From: Magnetococcales bacterium
GTDB lineage: Bacteria > Pseudomonadota > Magnetococcia > Magnetococcales > JADGCH01
DNA: 49,922 nt
NCBI GenBank assembly: GCA_015229115.1
Contig: JADGCH010000012.1
Span: forward strand, 1-49,922
Reading direction: 5' to 3'
How positions within the stretch are numbered: the first letter of the stretch is position 1; every line of letters begins with the position of its first letter. This document shows, in pieces, positions 43,809 through 49,922 of this stretch. Made by a program: the position numbers and the translations under genes. The notes beneath the pieces are model-generated. The model worked only from the letters and a program-made list of their open reading frames with translations, was not told where the DNA came from and did not search any database.

Positions 43809-46800
43809 CAGGCAGCGAACCTTCTGGCGTGTTGAATCTGCTGAGACAGACCAGGGCGTCCCGTTGTTTTGGCTGGATCCTTGACTTTGTCACGCAATGG
43901 ATCGACCTTGCCATCCTGATTCAGATGCAAACGGAATAAGGCTACAGCCTCACGACCTTCACTGTCACGAGCCGTTACTTTGACCTTTAATTCGTGGCCA
44001 GCATTGGGCGGTATCCGTCCGCTAAACTGCCCGGTATGGGAGTTGAACAACACCCAGTCCGGTAATGGCCGACCATCCGCCTGGGTGGCAACCAGCACCA
44101 CACTGGCACGAGGATTGGTATGAACAAAAGCATCCGCTGGCACTGTAAACGATAACTGAGCCCCTGCAGCCAGATACTGGTCCGGTATGCCCTTGAAGAT
44201 CATCAAGGCCGGCTCGTTGGCTCGGGCAACCACAATGCGGAACCCGTCGGTACGGGTATAGATATCGCTCAGTTCAGCGGCCCTGAGAATATGATCGATG
44301 GTGATCGCGGGCAATGAGATCGTCAACTGTGGCGAGGGTATCAGGCTATCTGGTTGTAGCAGTGAAGCCACCGGCTCAACCACTGTTGTGGTCGGTACCG
44401 GAATCACAACGGGCAGAGGTATAACAGGAGTGTTTTGTGATGATGGTAACGTCGGCGGCCATGGATTGACAGGAGGTAGCCCCTGTCCTGCCGGTGGTAC
44501 AACAACAACTGGCGCCGGATCAGAAAAATCAACCACTAAGTTGTCTCTGGTAGCATCCATGACGGTAGCGGCATGACCGCCATTAAAGTCACTATCAACA
44601 AAAGTTACCGTCAGATTACTGATATCGTTGACATTGGCATGCGCCGCAGCAAGACCAACAAGACTTAATGTCGCCGTGGTGGCGCTGGTCTTGATCAAAA
44701 CGGCTGTCAGACCAGCCGGAACGTTGGTCACCGTCCCCAGCGCGCTCCCTACAGCGCCGGTAAAGGTATCGTTGGTTAGAGTAATCGTTGCTACCGTTAC
44801 GATTGCACCACTATTGGCTGCTGACTCAACAAAAGTGGTCTCACTGTAAGAAAGTGACCTGGAATCGTTGAAATCAACCACCAGATTGCTTTTGATAGCA
44901 CCTGCCACCCGATCAGAACGACCACCGGCAAAATCACCGTCAGCAAAGGTCACGGTCAGGTTGTTGATATCATCGCTATTGGTATGGTGGACGGCATGAC
45001 CAGTCAGTCTCAACGTCGCCGTGGTATCACTAATTTTGGTCAAAATAGCCGTCAGTCCAGCCGGAACATGGTTGACCGTCCCAAGCGTACCTCCTATGGC
45101 ACCAGTAAACCTGTCTTGATGCAACGTGATGGTCACCACAGCAGCAATACTGCCATCATCGGCATTTGACTCGACCAAAACCGCGTGATCATAGGCCAAG
45201 AACGGCATTGGATCAGCAAAGTCGACCACCAGATGACTGTTCGTGACGTTGATAACAGAAGTCGCATGACCCTTGCTGAAATCATGATCCCGGAAAACCA
45301 CAGTCAAATTGGCCACATCATCCTGATCTTCGTGGTTTATAGCCCGACCTATCAATTTCAGGGTGGCTGTAGTAGGGCCGCTTTTGACCAAGACCGCCGT
45401 CAAACCATCCGGAACATGGGTCACCTGCCCCAACGGGCTACCAACGGCACCGGTAAAGGTATCATGGAGCAGTGTCAGGGTTGAAACCGTCGTCATTGAG
45501 CCATCGTTTTGGGTTGATTCCACAAAAGTGGTGTTGCTGTAAGAGATCGATCTTGGATCGTAAAAATCAATCACCAAATTGCGCTTGGTGGCATCCGTAA
45601 CCCCGACAGCCCGGCCACCACTGAAGTCGCCGTTACCAAAAATGACCGTCAGATTATTCACGTCATCCTGATCGGTATGCTCCATGGCACGACCAGCCAA
45701 TCGCAAGGAGGCTGTGGTCTCACTGGTTTTAACCAGAATCGCTGCCAGCCCAGCCGGAACATGGGTCACTTGCCCCAGCGCGCTGCCGATAGCTCCGGTA
45801 AAGGTATCGTTGATCAGCATGATCGTTGACACTGTTGCAATCGAACCATCGTTCGTTGCTGCTTCCGTAAAGGTCGTGGCACTGTAAGAAAGCGACCGAG
45901 GGTCATCAAAATCAATCATCAAATTGTGCCGGGCAGCACCCGTTACCCCGGTAACACGACCACTACTCAAATCGTGGTCGGCAAAACTCACTGTCAAGTC
46001 ACTGGTATCGTTACGATTGGCGTGATCGACAGCACGACCAGTCAGAGTCAGAGTGGCGGTGGTGGCACTGGTCTTGACCAGCGTGGCCGTCAAACCGGCT
46101 GGGACATAGGTCACCGTTCCCAGAGAAGCACCAACCGCCCCGGTAAACGTGTCATTGGTGAGGGTCATGGTGACGACGGTTGCGATCGATCCATCATTGG
46201 ACTCCGATTCGATCAACCGATCGCTACTGTATGACAGTGATCTTGGATCAGAAAAATCTACCACAAGATTGTTACGAACAGCGTTGGCCACCGTAGCAGC
46301 GCGGCCACCATCAAAGTCGCCATCGGCAAACATTACAGTCAAATTATTGATATCGCTGGCATTGGTATGTGTTGCAGCATGACCTGTAAAACTTAACATC
46401 GCTGTGGTAGCGCTGGCCTTGACCAATATCGCTGTCAGCCCATCCGGGACATGCATCACTTTTCCCAATGCACTTCCGATGGCACCAGCAAAGGTATCAT
46501 TAACCAGGGTAATGGTCGCAACGGTTGCGATCGAACCATCATTGGCCCCCGATTCCACAAAAGTGGAGGCACCATAGGAGAGCCTTTTCGGATCGATAAA
46601 ATCGATCACCAGCGTATTGTGAGTGGCATGGATCACTGAAGCAGCACGGCTGCCGTTAAAATCACCATCGCCAAAGGTCACGGTTAGATTGTTGATATCG
46701 CTGGTATTAGTATGGCTAACCGCCCTACCAGTCAAGGACAGGATAGCCGTGGTGGCACTGGTTTTGACCAACACCGCTGTCAATCCGGTTGGCACATGCG

Positions 46801-49800
46801 TTACTTGCCCCAGTGTTCCACCAACAGCACCGGTAAAGGTGTCGTTGGCGAGTGTGATGGTTGAAACTGTCACGATCGAACCATCGTTGGCTTCCGATTC
46901 CACAAACGTGGTGGCACTATAGGAGAGTGCTCCTGGATCAGCAAAATCAACCACCAGATTGTTGCGGCTTGAGCTAGCCACACCGGCGGCACGGCCACTA
47001 CTCAAATCATCATCAGAAAAGGTCACCGTCAGGTTGCTGATATCATCGGCCTGGGTATGACGAGCAGCCTTACCCGTCAAAGACAGCGTCGCCGTGGTGG
47101 CACTGGTTTTGGTCAAAATGGCCGTCAACCCAGCTGGAACATGGGCCACTGTCCCCAAACTGCCTCCCACCGCACCGGTAAAGGTGTCATTATGCAGGGT
47201 GATGGTCATCGTGTTGGCGATGCTACCGTCATTGGCATTGGACTCGCCGAAGCTGGCGGTGCTGTAGGAAAGCGACCTTGGATCATCAAAGTCGATTGCT
47301 AAGTCCTCTCTAGTGGCATGCGTAACACCAACAGCACTACCACTGCTGAAATCACCATCACCAAAAATCACCGTTAGATGGTCCATATCATCGGTGTTAC
47401 CGTGGTTGGTAGCATAGCCAGTCAACGTCAATGTCGCTGTGGTAGCACTGGTCTTGATCAATACCGCCGTCAGGCCAGCCGGTACGTTGCTCACCGTCCC
47501 CAACGTACTGCCGATCGCTCCGGTAAAGGTGTCGTTGACCAGTGTGATCGTCGATACCGTCCCTACTGAACCGTCGTTCACCGCAGACTCCGTAAAGGTC
47601 GTAGCACTGTACTCAATCGTCTTCGGATCGGCAAAGTCGACTACCAGATCGCTGCGACTTGAGTTGGTCACACCAGCCGCACTGCCTCCAGCAAAGTCAC
47701 CATCCGCAAAGGTCACCGTCAGGTTGCTACTATCGTTGGCATTGGTATGACTGCTGGCATTGCCGGTCAGAGTCAACGTCGCCGTGGTACCACTGATCTT
47801 GATCAACACCGCTGTCAACCCAATCGGTACGTTGCTCACCGTCCCCAACGTGCTGCCGATCGCTCCGGTAAAGGTGTCGTTGGTCAGGGTAACGGTCACA
47901 ACCGAGGAGATCGAACCATCGTTAACGGCCGATTCAGTCATAGTCATTGCACTGCATGAGAGGAATTTCGGGTCAGAAAAGTCTACCACCAGATGATTCT
48001 GAGTCGAGTTCTCCACGGCAGAGGCGTTGCCGCCAACGAAATCACTATGACCAAACGTGACGGTCAGATCGTTGCTATCGTCATCATTGGTGTGGGCAGC
48101 AGACTTACCGGTCAAGGACAGGGTAGCCGTCGTCTCACTGGTCTTGATCAACACCGCTGTCAATCCAGCGGGTACGTTACTAACCATGCCCAAACTAGCA
48201 CCTATGGCACCCACAAAACGATCATTTAACAGGGTAATGGTTGAGACCGTCGTAATAAAGCCATCATCCATACCTGATTCGGCAAAAGTGGTTGTGCTGT
48301 AAGACAAGGATTTTGGATCAGCAAAGTCAACGACTAAACCTGTCTGGGTGGCGTTAATGACCGTTAATGCGTTACCACCATCGAAATCACGATCGCCAAA
48401 GTTAACCGTTAGTGTTGTCACATCGTCCTTGTCAGCATGCGTTACGGCACGGCCTGTCAAACTCAACGTAGCCGTGGTAGCACTGGTCTTGATCAATGCC
48501 GCCGTCAAACCAGCCGGAACGCTGCTCACCGTCCCAAGCGTACTGCCTATCTCTCCCGAAAACGTATCATGGCTCAATGTGATGGTGGCTGTTGTGACAA
48601 TCGACCCATCGTTGGTATCCGACTCACTGAAAGTCGTTGCACTATAAGACAAAGATCTGGAGTCGTTAAAATCGACCTTCAGATTGCCCTTGACAGCGTC
48701 GTTGATGGCAGCCGCACTACCACCAGTCAAGTCACCATCAGCAAAGGTTACCGTCAGGTCGTTGATGTCATTGGCATTGGCATGACTGCTGGCGTTACCC
48801 GTCAAGGTCAAGGTCGCCGTCGTCGCACTGGTCTTGATTAACACCGCTGCCAGCCCAGCCGGGACGTTGGCCACCGTACCCAAGTCAGCTCCGATAACAC
48901 CGGAAAAAGTTTCATTGGTCAGAGTAATGGTCACAACCGAAGAGATCGAACCATCATTAGCAACCGATTCAGTCATGGTTGTCGTACTGTAAGACAGGAA
49001 TTTTGGGTCGGTAAAGTCTACCACCAGATGGTTCTGAGTTGAGTTCTCCACAACAGCAGCACGACCATCACTAAAATCACTATCCAGGAAATTGACCGTT
49101 AAATTGGTGACACCATCCTGATCTTGGTGCGACACGGCTCTGCCCGTCAGACTCAAAGTAGCCGTCGTCTCACTGGTCTTGATCAACACCGCTGTCAACC
49201 CAGCAGGAACGTGGCTGACTGTGCCAAGACTGGCACCTATCGCACCCACAAAACAATCATTCAAAAGGGTGATGGTCGATATCGTAACGATAGAACCATC
49301 ATTTGTCCCTGATTCGGCAAAAGTTGTCGCACTATAAGACAGGGATTTCGGATCAGCAAAATCGATAACCAAACCAGTCTGGGTAGCATCGATCACTGCT
49401 ACTGCGTTGCCACCACCAAAATCGCGATCGCCAAAGGCTACCGTCAGTGTGGCTACATCATCCTTATCCGCATGCATCGCGGCACGACCCGTTAAGCTCA
49501 GGGTTGCGGTCGTAGCACTGGTCTTCATTAACACCGCCGTCAAGCCAGCCGGCACGTTGCTCACCGTCCCCAACGTACTGCCGATCGCTCCGGTAAAGGT
49601 ATCATGGCTTAACGTGATGGTAGCTGTTGTAGCAATGGATCCATCGTTGGCATCCGACTCGCTGAAAGTCGTCGATCCATAGGACAAAGAACCGAAATCA
49701 TTGAAATCGATCTCCAGATTGCTTTTGGTGGCATCGTTGATGGCAGCCGCACTGCCTCCGGTAAAGTCGCCATCGGCAAAGGTCACCGTCAGGTTGCTAC

Positions 49801-49922
49801 TATCGTTGGCATTGGCATGACTGGTGGCATTACCCGTCAAAGTCAACGTCGCCGTGGTGGCACTAGCCTTCACCAGACTGGCCGTTAACCCAGCCGGTAC
49901 GTTGCTCACCGTCCCCAACGTG
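43808..49922 (-). CDS. Giant Ig-like-repeat surface protein, N-terminus outside window
   Basis: At least 2037 residues in this window; the frame stays open to the right edge, and the TTG near 49918 is inside a repeat and is not a true start. About 15 tandem units of 115 residues make up most of it. Each runs LSYSATTFTES...NDGSI, TITL-NDTFTGAIGS, GTVSNVPAGLTAVLIKTS and NLTVTFADGDF. A Pro-rich linker (about 44340-44530) and a cadherin-like or putative Ig domain end the protein; residues SFTVPADAF and SHTGQFSGRIPPNAGHELKV fit that fold. It ends in a basic QQIQHARRFAA tail with no type I secretion signal like that of the 1818-residue protein. Its operon partners are HlyD and M50/HlyD proteins, so it is probably exported to the cell surface. 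Confidence 0.85.
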   Translation of the reverse strand, partial: TLGTVSNVPAGLTASLVKASATTATLTLTGNATSHANANDSSNLTVTFADGDFTGGSAAAINDATKSNLEIDFNDFGSLSYGSTTFSESDANDGSIATTATITLSHDTFTGAIGSTLGTVSNVPAGLTAVLMKTSATTATLSLTGRAAMHADKDDVATLTVAFGDRDFGGGNAVAVIDATQTGLVIDFADPKSLSYSATTFAESGTNDGSIVTISTITLLNDCFVGAIGASLGTVSHVPAGLTAVLIKTSETTATLSLTGRAVSHQDQDGVTNLTVNFLDSDFSDGRAAVVENSTQNHLVVDFTDPKFLSYSTTTMTESVANDGSISSVVTITLTNETFSGVIGADLGTVANVPAGLAAVLIKTSATTATLTLTGNASSHANANDINDLTVTFADGDLTGGSAAAINDAVKGNLKVDFNDSRSLSYSATTFSESDTNDGSIVTTATITLSHDTFSGEIGSTLGTVSSVPAGLTAALIKTSATTATLSLTGRAVTHADKDDVTTLTVNFGDRDFDGGNALTVINATQTGLVVDFADPKSLSYSTTTFAESGMDDGFITTVSTITLLNDRFVGAIGASLGMVSNVPAGLTAVLIKTSETTATLSLTGKSAAHTNDDDSNDLTVTFGHSDFVGGNASAVENSTQNHLVVDFSDPKFLSCSAMTMTESAVNDGSISSVVTVTLTNDTFTGAIGSTLGTVSNVPIGLTAVLIKISGTTATLTLTGNASSHTNANDSSNLTVTFADGDFAGGSAAGVTNSSRSDLVVDFADPKTIEYSATTFTESAVNDGSVGTVSTITLVNDTFTGAIGSTLGTVSNVPAGLTAVLIKTSATTATLTLTGYATNHGNTDDMDHLTVIFGDGDFSSGSAVGVTHATREDLAIDFDDPRSLSYSTASFGESNANDGSIANTMTITLHNDTFTGAVGGSLGTVAHVPAGLTAILTKTSATTATLSLTGKAARHTQADDISNLTVTFSDDDLSSGRAAGVASSSRNNLVVDFADPGALSYSATTFVESEANDGSIVTVSTITLANDTFTGAVGGTLGQVTHVPTGLTAVLVKTSATTAILSLTGRAVSHTNTSDINNLTVTFGDGDFNGSRAASVIHATHNTLVIDFIDPKRLSYGASTFVESGANDGSIATVATITLVNDTFAGAIGSALGKVMHVPDGLTAILVKASATTAMLSFTGHAATHTNASDINNLTVMFADGDFDGGRAATVANAVRNNLVVDFSDPRSLSYSSDRLIESESNDGSIATVVTMTLTNDTFTGAVGASLGTVTYVPAGLTATLVKTSATTATLTLTGRAVDHANRNDTSDLTVSFADHDLSSGRVTGVTGAARHNLMIDFDDPRSLSYSATTFTEAATNDGSIATVSTIMLINDTFTGAIGSALGQVTHVPAGLAAILVKTSETTASLRLAGRAMEHTDQDDVNNLTVIFGNGDFSGGRAVGVTDATKRNLVIDFYDPRSISYSNTTFVESTQNDGSMTTVSTLTLLHDTFTGAVGSPLGQVTHVPDGLTAVLVKSGPTTATLKLIGRAINHEDQDDVANLTVVFRDHDFSKGHATSVINVTNSHLVVDFADPMPFLAYDHAVLVESNADDGSIAAVVTITLHQDRFTGAIGGTLGTVNHVPAGLTAILTKISDTTATLRLTGHAVHHTNSDDINNLTVTFADGDFAGGRSDRVAGAIKSNLVVDFNDSRSLSYSETTFVESAANSGAIVTVATITLTNDTFTGAVGSALGTVTNVPAGLTAVLIKTSATTATLSLVGLAAAHANVNDISNLTVTFVDSDFNGGHAATVMDATRDNLVVDFSDPAPVVVVPPAGQGLPPVNPWPPTLPSSQNTPVIPLPVVIPVPTTTVVEPVASLLQPDSLIPSPQLTISLPAITIDHILRAAELSDIYTRTDGFRIVVARANEPALMIFKGIPDQYLAAGAQLSFTVPADAFVHTNPRASVVLVATQADGRPLPDWVLFNSHTGQFSGRIPPNAGHELKVKVTARDSEGREAVALFRLHLNQDGKVDPLRDKVKDPAKTTGRPGLSQQIQHARRFAA
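44530..49922 (-). repeat. Tandem array of 345-bp (115-residue) coding repeats with a 1035-bp higher-order unit
   Basis: Fifteen copies of the block ending ES-ANDGSI can be counted, spaced 345 bp. Near the right edge the pattern repeats every three units: similar stretches lie 1035 bp apart, for example GATTCAGTCAT at 47931 and 48966. Unit variants TFSES, TFAES and TMTES recur in that order. Long near-identical blocks also recur (around 47485 and 49555), pointing to recent duplication. Copy number may therefore vary between strains and could be wrong in assemblies. Confidence 0.85.

Noticed and set aside
44628-49682. Many plus-strand frames of 60-130 residues opposite the 345-bp repeats
   Set aside because: Each is the antisense image of a repeat unit and ends at the same place in each copy; no family features.
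1-49922. Search by eye for tRNA, rRNA, CRISPR arrays, insertion sequences and integrases
   Set aside because: No cloverleaf with CCA end, no spaced identical short repeats outside genes and no transposase or integrase motif was seen; a covariance-model scan was not possible here.

Overview
This window comes from a Gram-negative bacterium, most likely a member of the Pseudomonadota. It carries lipopolysaccharide genes (kdsD, lptC, lptA, lptB), rpoN, rapZ, a pdxJ-acpS pair, an LpoA-like lipoprotein and many two-component and c-di-GMP proteins. The mix of giant repeat proteins, SiaABC and large hybrid kinases would suit an aquatic lineage such as the Magnetococcia. That placement is an impression from gene content and not a demonstrated assignment. 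Genes are packed very tightly: most starts overlap the preceding stop (ATGA, TGATG or TAATG), and four convergent gene pairs abut or overlap. No rRNA, tRNA, CRISPR array or insertion sequence was recognised, and no gene-free stretch exceeds about 220 bases.

Layout: 1-955 holds the 3' part of an HD-GYP protein. 847-6684 (minus) is a tightly overlapping run: pdxJ, acpS, a methyltransferase, a DedA protein, a glycosyltransferase and a PilJ-type sensor kinase. 6843-8588 (plus) holds a protein of unknown function, a thioredoxin-like ferredoxin, a Lys/Ala-rich lipoprotein and a small exported protein. 8807-11584 (minus) is an accessory island with a BrnT/BrnA toxin-antitoxin pair, the wreck of a type III-like DNA methyltransferase, a PIN toxin with its antitoxin and an orphan MNT nucleotidyltransferase. 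11588-22128 (minus) is a hybrid sensor kinase, the radical SAM protein AmrS and an 1818-residue type I secretion substrate built from about 60 repeats of 25 residues.

22120-31893 (plus) starts with an rRNA methyltransferase, a STAS protein, a protein of unknown function, an LpoA-like lipoprotein and a FkbM-like methyltransferase. It then runs through the conserved envelope cluster kdsD-lptC-lptA-lptB-rpoN-rapZ. mtaB (minus) and a divergent tRNA nucleotidyltransferase-like gene (plus) follow. 34689-39630 is a SiaABC partner-switch locus in which the c-di-GMP enzyme next to siaC is an HD-GYP protein and not the diguanylate cyclase SiaD; tsaB follows siaA. 40365-49922 (minus) is a secretion-like operon: a giant protein of 115-residue repeats (5' end outside the window), a GAF-like/HlyD adaptor, and a PqqD-like/M50 peptidase/HlyD fusion.

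The strongest candidates for undescribed biology are the SiaABC/HD-GYP pairing, the repeat protein/GAF-HlyD/M50-HlyD operon, and the 25-residue repeat protein expressed behind a hybrid kinase and AmrS. Smaller points are a PIN toxin whose start codon appears mutated to ATA inside a stop/start overlap, and a BrnT toxin whose start codon lies inside a methyltransferase relic.
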